Of a stretch of DNA of 64,000 bases, positions 26,775 to 38,103 are shown piece by piece. Where the stretch lies: the NCBI GenBank assembly GCA_000307305.1, contig DF158882.1:795058-859057 (forward strand). The letters run 5' to 3'. The translations under genes were made by a program, and so were the position numbers. The notes under the pieces were generated by a model. That model saw only the letters and a program-made list of their open reading frames with translations. It made no database searches and was not told where the DNA came from. How positions within the stretch are numbered: position 1 is the stretch's first letter; every line of letters begins with the position of its first letter. The DNA is from Enterobacteriaceae bacterium B14. Its GTDB lineage: Bacteria > Pseudomonadota > Gammaproteobacteria > Enterobacterales > Enterobacteriaceae.

Positions 26775-28306
26775 GATTTAGTCTCCCGATGCTGTTGCAT
26801 AAGGCGATAGATTCTCGCTATATCGAGATGCTCACGCATACTGGCGGCTAAGATATTGAACTGCTGCTCTTTGTGCAGAGCATAATCGAAGCTGTCGTCC
26901 TCTAGCGGCAGCATCCCTTTGCGAATACGCAGCTGGTTAAGCAGTGGTCGAGTGACGTTATTTCTGTCGAAAATGCCGTGTAGATAGCTCCCCATTACCG
27001 ACCCGCTATGATTCACTGCCCCGTCTAACCAAGCTTGCTTCTGACCATTGCGTAAACGCATCTCGGCAAAGGGAAGCGCTTTATCGCCAAGTACGGAGAC
27101 CCCCATATGAATTTCATAGCCAGAAACTGTCTGTTGAGCACATGGCGCAAATAGGCCGGGCAAATGGTGCGATGTCACACCTTCCACCTGAGCGGTATGC
27201 TTTGTGGTTTCGAAATGAGTGTCCACATCCAGCAGTCCCAAACCCGACATATGGCTCAAGCTTGATTCCACACCGTCCAAGATTTGATTGCCCAGCATCT
27301 GATAACCGCCACAAATCCCGATGATGGGCGTTCCAGCCTGATGCGCGGCGATAATAGCTTTATCGAATCCTAATGAATTCAGCCAGCTCAAATCTCCCAG
27401 CGTATTTTTACTACCAGGCAGAATAATCAAATCAGCACCTTTAAGCTGCTGTGGTTCAGAGACATAGCGCAAGCGAACATCCGGCTGTGCGGCTAAGGCG
27501 TTAAAATCGGTAAAATTGGCAATACGGGGAAGCTGGATCACGGCAATATCTATCGCGGCCTCAGCTTTACCGTGGTACTTCCCAACCTGTAAAGCCACAC
27601 CATCTTCATCTTCTAGATCCAGATTAAGCCAAGGTAATACCCCAAGTACCGGAACTTGGGTCAACGTCTCTATCTGGGTAATACCCGGTCTAAGTAGCGC
27701 AATATCACCGCGAAACTTATTGATGATGACGCCTTTGACTCTCGCCCTCTCCTCTGGCTCAAGCAGTGCCAGCGTGCCATAAATAGACGCAAATACGCCG
27801 CCGCGATCAATATCCGCCACCAGAATCACGGGGGCATCGGCAAGCTTTGCCATCCCCATGTTCACAATGTCACGATCGCGAAGATTGATCTCTGCGGGGC
27901 TTCCAGCTCCTTCCAGCACCATAATGTCAGTCTCAGAGGCCAAACTGGTGTACACCTCCTGGATTTGCTGCTGCAACTGAGGTTTATAGCGGTGATACTC
28001 TGCGGCATCCATATGGCAAGCGACGGAACCCATGATAATGACCTGAGCCTTACTATCACTGGTCGGCTTAAGCAACACAGGGTTCATGCGAACATCGGGT
28101 TTAATGCCAGCGGCCTCTGCCTGAAAGATCTGCGCTCTGCCCATCTCTTTCCCATCGGCAGTAATACCGGAGTTAAGCGCCATATTTTGTGATTTGAAGG
28201 GAATACATCGGTGACCATCCTGAGAAAAAAGGCGACAGAATCCGGCGACCAGTACACTTTTACCCACATCGGAAGCGGTTCCTTGAATCATCAGAGATAG
28301 GCTCAT
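26771..28306 (-). CDS. cbiP: CbiP, adenosylcobyric acid synthase
   Basis: A 511-residue glutamine-dependent amidotransferase that converts adenosylcobyrinate a,c-diamide to adenosylcobyric acid (four amidations). The N-terminal ATP-using domain has [17 protein letters not shown] and [20 protein letters not shown]. The C-terminal glutaminase-like domain carries [16 protein letters not shown] with the nucleophile Cys near residue 341. The ATG is fused with the cbiO stop (ATGA). Confidence 0.95.
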   Translation of the reverse strand: MSLSLMIQGTASDVGKSVLVAGFCRLFSQDGHRCIPFKSQNMALNSGITADGKEMGRAQIFQAEAAGIKPDVRMNPVLLKPTSDSKAQVIIMGSVACHMDAAEYHRYKPQLQQQIQEVYTSLASETDIMVLEGAGSPAEINLRDRDIVNMGMAKLADAPVILVADIDRGGVFASIYGTLALLEPEERARVKGVIINKFRGDIALLRPGITQIETLTQVPVLGVLPWLNLDLEDEDGVALQVGKYHGKAEAAIDIAVIQLPRIANFTDFNALAAQPDVRLRYVSEPQQLKGADLIILPGSKNTLGDLSWLNSLGFDKAIIAAHQAGTPIIGICGGYQMLGNQILDGVESSLSHMSGLGLLDVDTHFETTKHTAQVEGVTSHHLPGLFAPCAQQTVSGYEIHMGVSVLGDKALPFAEMRLRNGQKQAWLDGAVNHSGSVMGSYLHGIFDRNNVTRPLLNQLRIRKGMLPLEDDSFDYALHKEQQFNILAASMREHLDIARIYRLMQQHRETKS

Positions 28307-29166
28307 AATATTTCCTCTCCATTTTGTTCATGATTCTCTGGTACAGATGCTGTACGCAGAAGGGAAAACAGAGCTTGCTCGGTCTTACATAAGGGCAAAC
28401 CCGTTTCACTATGTAATTTCACTAACCAAGGCTGCTCAAGCCCCGCTTTTTCGAGCATCTCTTTCTGGACAAAAACGGTCTCCGGAGTACCGGAACCCAC
28501 AATCTCCCCTTCAGACAGCACATAGACGCCATCGCAAATTTGGTAGATAAGGTCGATATCATGGCTGGAAATAATGATGCGTTTGCCCTGTGCAACAATG
28601 TTCGAAATGATGTCGATCATCTGCTTTCGCCCAGAAGGATCGAGCCCTGCGGTAGGCTCATCCAGCAGTAGGTAGTCAGACTCCATCACGAGAGCGCCAG
28701 CAATGGCGACCCGTTTCTTCTGCCCAAAACTCAAATATTGGATTGGTTTATGGCGAAAGTGCTCCGCCCCTACCATTTGCAGTGCATATTCAGTTCTGCG
28801 TTGAACCTCGTCCTCATCCATGCCGAGGTTGCGTAGGCTAAAAGCAATGTCGCTCTCTACATCGGTATAAAAAATCTGCTGGTCTGGGTCTTGAAAGACG
28901 GTGACAACTCGCTGGCGTAAGGCTCTTAACGCTTTTTGGCCGTACTCTAGCGGCTCCTCATCCCACCAAACTTCCCCTTCCTGCGGGCGTAAAATGCCGG
29001 AGAGATTCATAAACAGCGTAGATTTCCCACAGCCGTTAGCACCGATAATCCCGGTCACGTTGTATTGGCTAAAATCCAACGTGAGATTTCTCAGTGCGGG
29101 AGAGTCGGGGTAGCTAAAACTTAATATTCTCGTTGCTAACATGCTTTCGGCTGTCATGACTGTCAT
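28303..29166 (-). CDS. cbiO: CbiO, cobalt importer ATPase
   Basis: A 287-residue ATPase of the energy-coupling-factor cobalt importer CbiMNQO. Walker A is [16 protein letters not shown] (near residue 43), the signature is [18 protein letters not shown], and Walker B is [14 protein letters not shown]. It works with CbiQ in the inner membrane to feed Co2+ to the chelatase CbiK. Four-base overlaps join it to cbiQ and cbiP. Confidence 0.95.
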   Translation of the reverse strand: MTVMTAESMLATRILSFSYPDSPALRNLTLDFSQYNVTGIIGANGCGKSTLFMNLSGILRPQEGEVWWDEEPLEYGQKALRALRQRVVTVFQDPDQQIFYTDVESDIAFSLRNLGMDEDEVQRRTEYALQMVGAEHFRHKPIQYLSFGQKKRVAIAGALVMESDYLLLDEPTAGLDPSGRKQMIDIISNIVAQGKRIIISSHDIDLIYQICDGVYVLSEGEIVGSGTPETVFVQKEMLEKAGLEQPWLVKLHSETGLPLCKTEQALFSLLRTASVPENHEQNGEEIL

Positions 29167-29840
29167 AAATGAAAATCACCCTGATAAAGTTTGAGCTCTA
29201 ACGCCATCGACATCTGTTGATAACGCCTCATCACCCGCGAAAACAGCATACTGACCAACATCCCCATAGAGCGATAACTCGTGCGCAATGAGACATAGCC
29301 AAACCGTAGGGACTGGGCTTGATAAATTGCCGTTGCCTCTTCAGCAAAAATCGAGATAAAGCGCCATGTGAGTAATATTTGCTCAATCAGCAGATGGGGA
29401 ACCCGGCAAAACTTGAGCAGCTTAATAAGTTGCTCAAAAGGCGTATTCAGCATCAACCAGAAGGTTGCTGCCAAAGAAGCAAGACTGCGCCAAAATGTCT
29501 GGTTTGCCGTCTGTAACCCTTGTGGATCAATGCCTACGAAGTAATGCCCTATTTGATATCCCAACAGCAAGCTATCAGGCTGGGTCGACACAGAAAGAAC
29601 AATAGCGACTAGCCCAATGGATAAAAAACCGATAGGGATCATCATCCATTTGAGATAGCTCATTAGCCGGACACGTAACAGATAACAGGTAAACAGCGCC
29701 AACCCCATCAGCAGCAACGCCTGCCCCAGGGGGGGAAGCGTCATCGCTAGCGTCATAAAGACCAAGTACAGAGCAAACTTCACTCTGGGGTCTTTACGAC
29801 ACCAGCGACTCTGGTAGCTCAGCTTATCTATACTGAGCAT
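29163..29840 (-). CDS. cbiQ: CbiQ, cobalt importer transmembrane protein
   Basis: A 225-residue transmembrane T-component of the ECF cobalt importer, with about five to six membrane segments. The start is the ATG at 29840 (MLSIDKLSYQSRWCRKDPRV), which gives the usual CbiQ length. A 17-codon longer frame lies inside cbiN. The cytoplasmic coupling motifs include QSLRFGYVSLRTSYRSMGML near residue 170. It overlaps cbiN by 17 nt and cbiO by 4 nt. Confidence 0.93.
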   Translation of the reverse strand: MLSIDKLSYQSRWCRKDPRVKFALYLVFMTLAMTLPPLGQALLLMGLALFTCYLLRVRLMSYLKWMMIPIGFLSIGLVAIVLSVSTQPDSLLLGYQIGHYFVGIDPQGLQTANQTFWRSLASLAATFWLMLNTPFEQLIKLLKFCRVPHLLIEQILLTWRFISIFAEEATAIYQAQSLRFGYVSLRTSYRSMGMLVSMLFSRVMRRYQQMSMALELKLYQGDFHL

Positions 29841-30129
29841 TGCTTTTACTAGCGTTATCGCTATCTTTGCGAGTGCGGCGATAGTAGCCAAGAATATAGA
29901 AGATCACCGCCGTACCTAGGCTTCCCTGTAGCGTAAACAGCAAGCTTTCAATTTCGCCACTGGCAGGTTCATATAGCGATTCAAACCAAGGCTCATAGCT
30001 GGGCGCGATTAGCATGATCTGATCCTCTGCCTCACCATCAGCACCGCCAAACTCGCCACCGTGATCAATAAAGAAAGGAACAATAAATATTGCCGCAAGC
30101 AATACCAGTAATACTAAGGTCTTATTCAT
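29824..30129 (-). CDS. cbiN: CbiN, cobalt importer auxiliary subunit
   Basis: A 101-residue protein with two membrane helices (LVLLVLLAAIFIVPFFI near the N-terminus and GTAVIFYILGYYRR near the end) and a periplasmic loop containing DHGGEFGGADGEAEDQI, the conserved CbiN signature. It partners with CbiM in metal capture. It overlaps cbiM by one base. Confidence 0.94.
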   Translation of the reverse strand: MNKTLVLLVLLAAIFIVPFFIDHGGEFGGADGEAEDQIMLIAPSYEPWFESLYEPASGEIESLLFTLQGSLGTAVIFYILGYYRRTRKDSDNASKSNAQYR

Positions 30130-30893
30130 TATTTAAAACTCCATGCGTGAACGAGATCTCTTTTAGCCAATTGGTCATAGATGAGAACGGTTAATAACCC
30201 TTCGGCAATAGCGATAGGTACTTGGGTAAGGCAGAAGATGCTCATAAATTTAACCATCGCCGCCCACATGCCCATCTGTGGATCGGGAAAAGCAGCACCG
30301 AGCTGAATAGAGGTAACGGTATAAGTGACAATATCGGCGAAGAAGGCGCAGAGAAAAACCGCGACGTCTTTCCGCATCCTTGCTTTATTAGCGAGACGCC
30401 AGACCAGATAACCCACCATCGGGCCAATGACCGCCATCGACATCGCATTTGCCCCTAACGTCGTGATACCGCCATGTGCCAGCATTAACGCCTGAAACAG
30501 CAGCACAATGGTACCCAACACCGCGACCACTGAAGGGCCAAACAGAATAACGGCTAAAGCCACACCCGTCGGATGCGAACAGCTTCCGGTCACGGATGGA
30601 ATTTTTAACGCCGAAAGCACAAAAATGAACGCACAGCAGAGCGCCAGTAATACCTTTTGGTTGCTGTCTTCCTGCACAATCTGCCGCAATCTCACCATCC
30701 CTGTAGCCAGAAACGGCAGAAAAATCACCCACCAGAGAATGGCCCACATCGGCGGCAAAAACCCTTCCATAATGTGCATTGCAAAGGCATCTTGAGGGGC
30801 AGTAATCAAAAGCACGCCAATTGCCATGCCGGAGAACGAAAACCTCGTTAACTTCTGTTGCAGACCTATTTTCTTCATAGCCTTTTGTTGCAT
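30129..30893 (-). CDS. cbiM: CbiM, cobalt importer substrate-specific subunit
   Basis: A 254-residue membrane S-component. A signal-like N-terminus is probably cleaved after DAFA, exposing the MHIMEGFLP start whose Met and His bind Co2+ in this family. Further signs are [20 protein letters not shown] and [20 protein letters not shown]. The first ATG at 30893 has GAGG 5 nt upstream, though one five codons later is also possible. It lies 2 nt after cbiL. Confidence 0.94.
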   Translation of the reverse strand: MQQKAMKKIGLQQKLTRFSFSGMAIGVLLITAPQDAFAMHIMEGFLPPMWAILWWVIFLPFLATGMVRLRQIVQEDSNQKVLLALCCAFIFVLSALKIPSVTGSCSHPTGVALAVILFGPSVVAVLGTIVLLFQALMLAHGGITTLGANAMSMAVIGPMVGYLVWRLANKARMRKDVAVFLCAFFADIVTYTVTSIQLGAAFPDPQMGMWAAMVKFMSIFCLTQVPIAIAEGLLTVLIYDQLAKRDLVHAWSFK

Positions 30894-30895
30894 AA

Positions 30896-31612
30896 CTACC
30901 TCGATGTATCCCAGTTTTTATTCATTAAGATGGTTGAGAAATAAGGGAGTTTTTGCTCATACCTCAATTCGTCAAGGTGACGCCAGCACTGCTCACTAGG
31001 GAGCGTGGCATCTGCCATCAGGAGCGAATGATCCAGTAAATCAAGCCGCTGAAGCAGCGTGCGTACCTGTTCTATTCGCCCATACACTTTCATTAGCACC
31101 ACACAATCGTGATTGCGCAGTGCTTGCTCTAATTCATCTTCAGGGGCAGTACAGGAGACGACGGCTAACGTCTGGGTTTCCATCGCCAGCGGCATCACGC
31201 TGCGGGAAGCAATCGCGGAAAAAGAGGTGACGCCTGGTATAATTTCCAGCCACGGCTGTCGGCCGATGCGTTCCAAGAGAGAAACCCAAGTGCTAAACAG
31301 CATGGAATCACCCAATGTGATAAAGCCGACTTTATGACCTTTAGCCACCTCTTCCTTCAGTGCCTCTGCGACCTCATCCCACACTGCTTCTTTATCCGAA
31401 AGGTCAGCCTGCATTAAAAAGTGGTAGGTGCGGATCTCGGTATTCGGTGAGATGTACTCTTCAACAATGGTATGAGCGAGGCTCTGTGCACCCTTCTTTC
31501 CCGCTGGTGCGTAAAGCACATCCAGATCGGCAATAACGCGCGCGCCGCGCACCGTAATTAAATCGCTGGCACCGGGGCCGACACCAATGGCGTACAGTTT
31601 GCCCGCCATCAT
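30896..31612 (-). CDS. cbiL: CbiL, cobalt-precorrin-2 C20-methyltransferase
   Basis: A 238-residue SAM-dependent methyltransferase of the tetrapyrrole methylase fold that methylates C20 of cobalt-precorrin-2. The N-terminal [17 protein letters not shown] and [20 protein letters not shown] are the SAM-binding loops, and [16 protein letters not shown] is the family's central motif. It overlaps cbiK by 4 nt. Confidence 0.95.
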   Translation of the reverse strand: MMAGKLYAIGVGPGASDLITVRGARVIADLDVLYAPAGKKGAQSLAHTIVEEYISPNTEIRTYHFLMQADLSDKEAVWDEVAEALKEEVAKGHKVGFITLGDSMLFSTWVSLLERIGRQPWLEIIPGVTSFSAIASRSVMPLAMETQTLAVVSCTAPEDELEQALRNHDCVVLMKVYGRIEQVRTLLQRLDLLDHSLLMADATLPSEQCWRHLDELRYEQKLPYFSTILMNKNWDTSR

Positions 31613-32403
31613 GCCGCCACCTCATCAAGCTCATCCAAAGCCGCTTTCAGATGATTAACAAACATCTGACGAACAAGGCGGTTCTCCCCTAAACCCTGTA
31701 GCCAAGGTACGGCACAGACCCCTGCTTCTTCTAATTGAGTTTTCCATGAGTCCTCTTCATCAGAGGCCATATCATTAATAGCGTGATCCCCCGCCACTAA
31801 CATCAGCGGCATCAGGTGAACCTTGCTCACTTTTTTGGCAGTTAATTCTTTGATAATGAGATCGATTCCAGGGTAGCTTTCCACCGCGCCAACTCTTATC
31901 GGAAACCCTCGCCCTACCAGTAAATGGTCTAGGCAGGCATAGGATGAGAACGCATGGTGAGTCGCACCGTGGCCCATAAATACGGCGTATTCGTTTTCGT
32001 CGAGTTCAGGTAACTGATGCTGTATTGCCACAATAAGTTGCTGATAGTCGTCAAAATGACTCAAAAGAGGTGCTCCCAAGACTAGGCGTTTGAAGTACGG
32101 GCGGAATTTCTCAATTTCACGAACAATTTTTTCGTACTCGTCGCCTTTAATGACATGCAGCGATTGGATGGCGACATCCTCGTAGCCTAATTCAAGCAGC
32201 TTACTCAGCGCCTGACAGGGCGTATCGATCTTTAGCCCATCCCGCTGCTCTAATTTGCGAATAATCATGCCTGAGGTGAACGCACGAAACAGGTCTCTGT
32301 CACCAAAGGCATCCGCCAATTGCTGCTCGCAAGCTTCAATATTCTTTTTCCGAGTTTCGGGATAACTCGTACCAAAGCTGATGGCTAACAATGCTTTTTT
32401 CAT
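31609..32403 (-). CDS. cbiK: CbiK, anaerobic cobalt chelatase
   Basis: A 264-residue class II chelatase that inserts Co2+ into sirohydrochlorin or precorrin-2, the first step of the oxygen-independent route. The metal-binding His residues are in VFMGHGATHHAFSSYACLD (near residue 145) and LMPLMLVAGDHAINDM (near residue 207). It opens ALLAISFGTSYPETRKKNIE, the usual CbiK start. Its presence, rather than CobNST, confirms the anaerobic pathway. Confidence 0.95.
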   Translation of the reverse strand: MKKALLAISFGTSYPETRKKNIEACEQQLADAFGDRDLFRAFTSGMIIRKLEQRDGLKIDTPCQALSKLLELGYEDVAIQSLHVIKGDEYEKIVREIEKFRPYFKRLVLGAPLLSHFDDYQQLIVAIQHQLPELDENEYAVFMGHGATHHAFSSYACLDHLLVGRGFPIRVGAVESYPGIDLIIKELTAKKVSKVHLMPLMLVAGDHAINDMASDEEDSWKTQLEEAGVCAVPWLQGLGENRLVRQMFVNHLKAALDELDEVAA

Positions 32404-32406
32404 TAC

Positions 32407-33210
32407 TTATTCCTGATAGATTTGCTGTGCTAAAAACCGAGCCATCTCTGCCAGCCCGCTGACTTTAATGATGTCATTTGTGACAACGTCACCTGAAATC
32501 AGAATGTCTGGACGGCAAACGATGATGCAAGGGATGCCCAGAGTCAGGCAGGGTTCAACCTTCTGTTTAAAGCCCCCTTGAGCGCCAGACTCTTTGGTTA
32601 TCACCATGTCAGCTCGGCAAAACTGATACATCGCCAAGTTAAATTCGGCGCTAAAAGGCCCTTTCAGGGCAAATATTTGATCGACCGTCAGGCCGCAGGC
32701 TTCACATAGCGCCAAAACATCTGCTGTCGGCAATACCCGTGCCATCACCGTCATGTCAGAAAGTTGTTTGACGTAATCTGCTAATTGTTTACTGCCAGTG
32801 GTGAGCAACACCCGCTTACCTAACTGCTTCGCTAAGTGACACGCTTGGTCGATGGTCGATACGCGATGAATTAACGGATGGGATACTTCATCAATTTCAC
32901 TCGTTCTCTCGTAGCGAATAAGTGAAATTCCCAATCGCTTGCAAGCCTGAAAGATATTCTGACTGAGCAGCTCGGCATAAGGGTGAGAGGCGTCGATCAC
33001 CTGCTTCACCCTTTTCTGCTGCAAATAATCACTCATCTGATCCACATCCATCCGGCCACAGACAATCTCACCTTTTAGTCCACCGGCCTGCTGAACACCT
33101 GCCGTGCTGGCGACGGACAGACGATAACCTGTCCCAGCCTCATCCAGCATTTGGCAGATCTGGCGGGCATCGCTGGTACCGCCAAAGACATGGATAAGTG
33201 ACGTTGTCAC
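32407..33210 (-). CDS. cbiJ: CbiJ, cobalt-precorrin-6A reductase
   Basis: A 267-residue reductase that uses NADH or NADPH to reduce cobalt-precorrin-6A. The nucleotide-binding start is IHVFGGTSDARQICQMLDEA. VIDASHPYAELLSQNIFQAC, TTGSKQLADYV and VITKESGAQGGFKQKVEPCL are family signatures. It overlaps cbiH by 4 nt. Confidence 0.94.
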   Translation of the reverse strand: MTTSLIHVFGGTSDARQICQMLDEAGTGYRLSVASTAGVQQAGGLKGEIVCGRMDVDQMSDYLQQKRVKQVIDASHPYAELLSQNIFQACKRLGISLIRYERTSEIDEVSHPLIHRVSTIDQACHLAKQLGKRVLLTTGSKQLADYVKQLSDMTVMARVLPTADVLALCEACGLTVDQIFALKGPFSAEFNLAMYQFCRADMVITKESGAQGGFKQKVEPCLTLGIPCIIVCRPDILISGDVVTNDIIKVSGLAEMARFLAQQIYQE

Positions 33211-33932
33211 AGTTTATATCCCCTCGGTGTGATCATAAGGCCTTCACTGATATAGGTAGACTGGTTACCTACAATCACAAGGCTCGTCATATCGACTTGG
33301 CTGAACTCCATTTCTCCAAAGGTGGTGACCCATTTTTCCTGCTTTTTTCGCCCCGCAGCTTTCACAACACCCACTGGCCTATCGGCAGAGATCCACGGTG
33401 CCATAAGCTCGAACGCCTTTGCTAAATGTCCTTCACGGCCACGGCTGCGCGGGTTGTAAAAACAGATAACAAAGTCGGCCTCAGCAGCCGCTTTGACCCG
33501 ACGTTCGATCACGGCCCACGGCGTTAATAGGTCACTCAGGCTGATATGGCAGAAGTCATGCATTAGCGGTGCACCTAACAGCGCAGCGGCAGCAATGCTG
33601 GCGGTAATACCCGGGACTAAACGAACTTCGATCTCATACTTCTGTTTCGCCACAATCTCTAAAATCAGCCCTGCCATACCGTAGATACCAGCATCACCAC
33701 TGCATACCATCGCTACGTTCTTGCCTTGAGCTGCTAGATCTATGGCTAACTGACAGCGCTCAATTTCTTTGCACATGCCGGTTTTTATCACTTCTTTGTC
33801 ACCAACTAGCGGTTTAACCAAATGGGTATACGTCTTATAACCGACGACAACTTCGGCCTCTTCCAACGCAGCAATCGCTTCCTGCGTCATCATGGCTTCA
33901 CTTCCTGGGCCAATACCAATTACCGTTAACAT
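33207..33932 (-). CDS. cbiH: CbiH, cobalt-factor III C17-methyltransferase
   Basis: A 241-residue SAM-dependent methyltransferase that methylates C17 and contracts the ring. The start is the ATG at 33932 ([20 protein letters not shown]). A longer frame upstream lies inside cbiG. VAMVCSGDAGIYGMAGLILE and LVPGITASIAAAALLGAPLM are the conserved loops, and IVGNQSTYISEGLMITPRGY is the typical ending. Confidence 0.94.
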   Translation of the reverse strand: MLTVIGIGPGSEAMMTQEAIAALEEAEVVVGYKTYTHLVKPLVGDKEVIKTGMCKEIERCQLAIDLAAQGKNVAMVCSGDAGIYGMAGLILEIVAKQKYEIEVRLVPGITASIAAAALLGAPLMHDFCHISLSDLLTPWAVIERRVKAAAEADFVICFYNPRSRGREGHLAKAFELMAPWISADRPVGVVKAAGRKKQEKWVTTFGEMEFSQVDMTSLVIVGNQSTYISEGLMITPRGYKL

Positions 33933-35035
33933 TGCTGCGTTACTCCTAAAGTCATGGTGACACCCTGCTGTTTCAGAGTGCGCCCTACCAGATGGCCATC
34001 GCTTAATAGCCAAGCAACCGGCTGTGATACACAGCCGATACCGATGGTCTTGCGCACAAAATCAGAGTTGGGGAAATGGTGTTCAAATTCGGCAATTTCA
34101 TGAATAGAAAAGGTCTGAAAAGGCACGTTGCGCTCTAGCGAGAGCTGGATCAGTGCCACTTCATCTTTCTTTAACTCCACACTGCCAATGGTTTTTAATG
34201 AGAGAGGATCGAAATCGTTCTCGGTTAGCTGGGTAGTTAATATTTGAGCCAGCAGTGTAGGATCAACACCGCGACGGCAGCCAATCCCCACAACGACTCT
34301 GCGTGGTACCAGTTTGAAAACAGGAATATTGAGCATCGGCGTTGCCTGTTGATAGCTGACGTACACCAAGGCATCCAGCTCAGGCAAGCCTCTCAGATCG
34401 TCAACGGTGATAAACCCTTTGGTGTCATAGCGCGCTTTTTCCGCCGCCAATGCCGGATGCCACCAGATACCGACTTTCTTGCCGCTCACCAACATCTGGT
34501 TAACGGTTTTCACGCTGTGGCGAAAATCGGCAATGCTGCCGTCAACCTGCTGCGCCAGCATATCGAGAGAGGCTATCTGATTAACGTCCGTTGCAGTGGT
34601 GATAACCGCCTGCCCACCAAGAATGTCAGCGATCTGCCGCGCTAGCGCATTAGCCCCACCGATATGACCAGACAGCAAACTGATAGCAAATTGTCCCTGT
34701 TCGTCTAATACCACTACCGCCGCATCACTCAGCTTGTCGTTAATAACAGGAGCCAATGCCCGTACAGTAATGCCAGTAGCCCCGATGACAATTAACTGTT
34801 TATAGTGGCCGAACGCCTGCCGGAGTGAGTTAGCAAAGCTTTGGTTAAATGGCGCAAATCCTGCCGTTATCAGCGCGATACTCGTAAAACAGTCCATCGC
34901 TAAATGAGGCTGTAAACGCTGAGCCAGCACCACTCCGCCTGGTGTTAGGCAAAACAGCGCGATGTGGTTTTCTACCCCACTGAGTTCTACGCTACTCACC
35001 GCTATGGCACGGCAATCAGGCCTGACGATACTCAT
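33926..35035 (-). CDS. cbiG: CbiG, cobalt-precorrin-5A hydrolase
   Basis: A 369-residue enzyme that opens the lactone ring and releases the C20 unit as acetaldehyde. The start is the ATG at 35035 ([18 protein letters not shown]), with AGGA 8 nt upstream. Landmarks are [37 protein letters not shown] and [19 protein letters not shown]. The last marks the CobE/CbiG C-terminal domain. It overlaps cbiF by 20 nt and cbiH by 7 nt. Confidence 0.93.
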   Translation of the reverse strand: MSIVRPDCRAIAVSSVELSGVENHIALFCLTPGGVVLAQRLQPHLAMDCFTSIALITAGFAPFNQSFANSLRQAFGHYKQLIVIGATGITVRALAPVINDKLSDAAVVVLDEQGQFAISLLSGHIGGANALARQIADILGGQAVITTATDVNQIASLDMLAQQVDGSIADFRHSVKTVNQMLVSGKKVGIWWHPALAAEKARYDTKGFITVDDLRGLPELDALVYVSYQQATPMLNIPVFKLVPRRVVVGIGCRRGVDPTLLAQILTTQLTENDFDPLSLKTIGSVELKKDEVALIQLSLERNVPFQTFSIHEIAEFEHHFPNSDFVRKTIGIGCVSQPVAWLLSDGHLVGRTLKQQGVTMTLGVTQQC

Positions 35036-35795
35036 GGCTGAATCCTGCGTCATAGAGTTTGGAGTAGTGATACTCATCGCCCAAGAAGGGGCCAACCAAA
35101 ATCAGCGCTGTCTTGCCAATGCCGGCTTCTTTTACTTGTGCGGCGATATCTTGCAGCGTGCCGCGAACAATTTGGCAGTCATCCCACGTCGCCTTGTAAA
35201 CAACGGCAACAGGCGTCTCTTCTGGGTAGCCACCGCTAGTGAGTTGCTTCACTACACCAGAAATATTTTGCACGGAGAGGAAAATGGCCATGGACGTTTG
35301 GTGTGCGGCAAAAGAGGCTATGCTCTCTTTGGGTGGCATTGGGGTACGGCCTTCGATACGCGTAATGATCAAGCTCTGAGACACTTCAGGAACCGTATAC
35401 TCCACACCAAGCTGTGCTGCCGCGCCAAGAAATGAACTCACACCCGGAACGGAGACAAAACCGATGCCATATGAGCTCAGTACTTCCCCCTGCTCACGTA
35501 TGGAACCATAGAGAGAGAGATCCCCAGTCTGTAGACGTACAACCAATTTGCCCGCGTTAACGCTCTCGATCATCAAATCGGTGATCTCCTGCAATGTCAT
35601 TCCCGCGCTGTCATAACATTCGGTATGGGTCTGGCAGTAGGTCAGTAGCTCTTTATTGATTAGCGAACCGGCATAAATCACGATTTGAGCATGCTGCAGT
35701 AAGCGGTAGCCCTTTAAGGTGATCAACGTCTTATCCCCCGGCCCAGCGCCAACGAACCACACTTTGCCAGTATCAAAATCAAGATGTTCAGTCAC
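35016..35795 (-). CDS. cbiF: CbiF, cobalt-precorrin-4 C11-methyltransferase
   Basis: A 259-residue tetrapyrrole methylase that methylates C11. The SAM-binding segments are [40 protein letters not shown] and [20 protein letters not shown], and [20 protein letters not shown] is distinctive for CbiF/CobM. It overlaps cbiT by 8 nt and cbiG by 20 nt. Confidence 0.95.
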   Translation of the reverse strand: MTEHLDFDTGKVWFVGAGPGDKTLITLKGYRLLQHAQIVIYAGSLINKELLTYCQTHTECYDSAGMTLQEITDLMIESVNAGKLVVRLQTGDLSLYGSIREQGEVLSSYGIGFVSVPGVSSFLGAAAQLGVEYTVPEVSQSLIITRIEGRTPMPPKESIASFAAHQTSMAIFLSVQNISGVVKQLTSGGYPEETPVAVVYKATWDDCQIVRGTLQDIAAQVKEAGIGKTALILVGPFLGDEYHYSKLYDAGFSHEYRQA

Positions 35796-36357
35796 AACAC
35801 GTCTCCTTTAGACAGGAAATGAGATAAGCGGGGTTATTGGGTTTGAAATAGTGTCCCTGCCCCAGAGAGGTCAACGACCCCACTTGAATTTCACAGCCGT
35901 CAAGCTGGGTAACTGCACAGTTTTGGAGATAAGCCAGCGCCTTGGTCAGGTTCTCAAGCAGAATGAAACTCATCACCAGACGCCCGCCCGTTGAGAGATG
36001 CGCCAGTGACCAATCAATCAACTCTGTCAATTGCCCACCGCTACCGCCAATAAAAATGGCATCAACGATTTTATCGATGGGCTGTGGCGCCATACCCGGA
36101 ATGATCTGCACGTTATGGCAGCCGAAGTTCTGGCAATTTTCTGCAATCAAGCCCAATGCATCTTGATTACGCTCAATAGCTAAGATCTCTAATTTAGGGT
36201 GGCGCAAGGCTGCCTCAATGGAGATGCTGCCCGTACCTGCCCCCACATCGATCAGGCTTTTAGCATGGCCTAGCGCTAATCTTTCCAGTGCCAACAGCCT
36301 TACTGCCTCTTTGGTCATTGGGACGCGATGCCCACGTAAAAACAGCTCATCGTTCAT
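35788..36357 (-). CDS. cbiT: CbiT, cobalt-precorrin C15-methyltransferase/decarboxylase
   Basis: A 189-residue Rossmann-type SAM methyltransferase that methylates C15 and decarboxylates the C12 acetate. Motif I is [20 protein letters not shown], followed by [20 protein letters not shown] and [20 protein letters not shown]. It starts with [20 protein letters not shown], usual for CbiT. It is separate from cbiE here, whereas many bacteria fuse the two as CobL. Confidence 0.95.
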   Translation of the reverse strand: MNDELFLRGHRVPMTKEAVRLLALERLALGHAKSLIDVGAGTGSISIEAALRHPKLEILAIERNQDALGLIAENCQNFGCHNVQIIPGMAPQPIDKIVDAIFIGGSGGQLTELIDWSLAHLSTGGRLVMSFILLENLTKALAYLQNCAVTQLDGCEIQVGSLTSLGQGHYFKPNNPAYLISCLKETCCD

Positions 36358-36958
36358 TGAGGATCACCACTACGTTGATGTCATACATGTCATCGCCAGA
36401 CGCTACGTGTTCGGGTTTCAGAATGGTAATCCGTTGGTTGCTCTGCGACAGATTTTCACCAATCACGAGCAAGCGCCGCTGCCCGCGAGCCAGAATTTCA
36501 TCGGCAATTTTTCGAGGCCCGATCACCTTATCCGTCACCATGCCAATCTTAGGATGAGCAAGGAGCCAGTCGAAATCGGGGCTGCGCCCGTGGCTGCTGG
36601 TGAGATAGATATCGTTCATGTCTTGTTGGATTTGAGCGCACAAATATTGCAACGCACTGATACCGGGAATAATGCGTACCTGCTCAGGAGGGAAAGAGGC
36701 TGATATTCGTTTACCGATGCCATAGAACAAGGGATCGCCAGAGGCCAACACAACCACTTGCTGATAACGGCGCTGCTCAAGCCATACCATCAGTTGGTCG
36801 ATATCCGCATCGAGCTTTTTCTTCTCCCCATAAAAATGGGGATAGAGCGCCAGATGGCGTGCACCACCGACAAGAATCTCGGCCTGCGCTACCGCTTGCC
36901 TCGCTGCCGCAGTTTGATACTCTGCCGCACCGGGGCCTATTCCTACGACGGTAATCAT
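36347..36958 (-). CDS. cbiE: CbiE, cobalt-precorrin-7 C5-methyltransferase
   Basis: A 203-residue tetrapyrrole methylase that methylates C5. Signs are [40 protein letters not shown] and [20 protein letters not shown], and [20 protein letters not shown] is distinctive. It overlaps cbiD by 4 nt and cbiT by 11 nt. Confidence 0.94.
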   Translation of the reverse strand: MITVVGIGPGAAEYQTAAARQAVAQAEILVGGARHLALYPHFYGEKKKLDADIDQLMVWLEQRRYQQVVVLASGDPLFYGIGKRISASFPPEQVRIIPGISALQYLCAQIQQDMNDIYLTSSHGRSPDFDWLLAHPKIGMVTDKVIGPRKIADEILARGQRRLLVIGENLSQSNQRITILKPEHVASGDDMYDINVVVILNER

Positions 36959-38103
36959 GGGAATGCCTCTTTAATCTGTTCAACCGGACGATTACTTCCC
37001 AGAACCTGCTCATCGAAAGAGAACATCACTGCATCGCAATGGGGTTTGTTGTCGGAGAAACGCAACATTTGGTCGACACGGAAACAGATTTTGCGGGCGA
37101 TCTGGTCATAGACAGCCTGCCAGCCGCGTTCGTTAATCAGCTCAATAGCGGCTTCGGTGGTGTCACATTGGTCGACAGCCTGTAGCAATTCGAAAGGTGC
37201 CCCCAGCAGGGCAAGATGAGAGATCAGCGTTTCCATTCTGCCATCGGCTATATGGCTATGGGTGTGGAAGATACCGGCGGCAATTTTTACCAACTTACCG
37301 GGATGCCCCACCAAAACAACATGGCGAAAACCGAGGCGAACCACCTCTTGCAACATGTAACCGACAAAGTTGCTCATCGTGACCACGTAGTCAGCGCTGA
37401 TATTCATCTGCTGGCTGACAAAACGTTCGCCATGATTGCCGGGCACCAGAATAATTTTCTCTAACCCGTTGGCGCGTTTCATTTCTAACTCAATCGACAA
37501 AGAACGTTTCCAGCTCTCTTCTGACATGGGCGTAACAATGCCGCTGGTGCCAATAATCGAAATTCCGCCGTGAATACCTAACCTATCGTTGTAGGTTTTC
37601 TTCGCGCGCACTTCTCCTTCAGGGGCAGTGATGAGAATATCTGCGCCACGATGAGGGCCAATCACCTCTCGAACCGCCTGTTCTATGGTCTGCCTTGGGG
37701 TTTTGTTGATAGCAGCACAACCGATGGGTAAGCCGATACCATTGCGGCTCACTCGCCCTACACCTTCGCCACCATCGAGATTAATAATTCCGCTGTCATT
37801 GAGCTGCACCTTGGCATAAATCAGCATGCCGTGAGTGGCATCAATATCGTCACCACCATCTTTGCGGATTGCCGCCGATGCCTGTTGACCTTCCACCAGG
37901 GGATACTCGACGTTTAAAAACAGCGTCACACCAGAAGGTGTCACAATAGAGACGTGATTAATCACCTGCTGGCGCATCGCCATTAAAGCGGCAACCCGTG
38001 CCGCTGCCGTAGCGCAAGAACCGGTTGTGTATCCTTTACGCAGTGCTTTGCCTTTATGCCAGACCACGCCCAGACCATCAGCCAATTGCTCAGACGGGTT
38101 CAT
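36955..38103 (-). CDS. cbiD: CbiD, cobalt-precorrin-5B C1-methyltransferase
   Basis: A 382-residue methyltransferase specific to the anaerobic pathway that methylates C1. The diagnostic block [20 protein letters not shown] lies near residue 22. [40 protein letters not shown] and [20 protein letters not shown] follow. It overlaps cbiC and cbiE by 4 nt each. Confidence 0.95.
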   Translation of the reverse strand: MNPSEQLADGLGVVWHKGKALRKGYTTGSCATAAARVAALMAMRQQVINHVSIVTPSGVTLFLNVEYPLVEGQQASAAIRKDGGDDIDATHGMLIYAKVQLNDSGIINLDGGEGVGRVSRNGIGLPIGCAAINKTPRQTIEQAVREVIGPHRGADILITAPEGEVRAKKTYNDRLGIHGGISIIGTSGIVTPMSEESWKRSLSIELEMKRANGLEKIILVPGNHGERFVSQQMNISADYVVTMSNFVGYMLQEVVRLGFRHVVLVGHPGKLVKIAAGIFHTHSHIADGRMETLISHLALLGAPFELLQAVDQCDTTEAAIELINERGWQAVYDQIARKICFRVDQMLRFSDNKPHCDAVMFSFDEQVLGSNRPVEQIKEAFP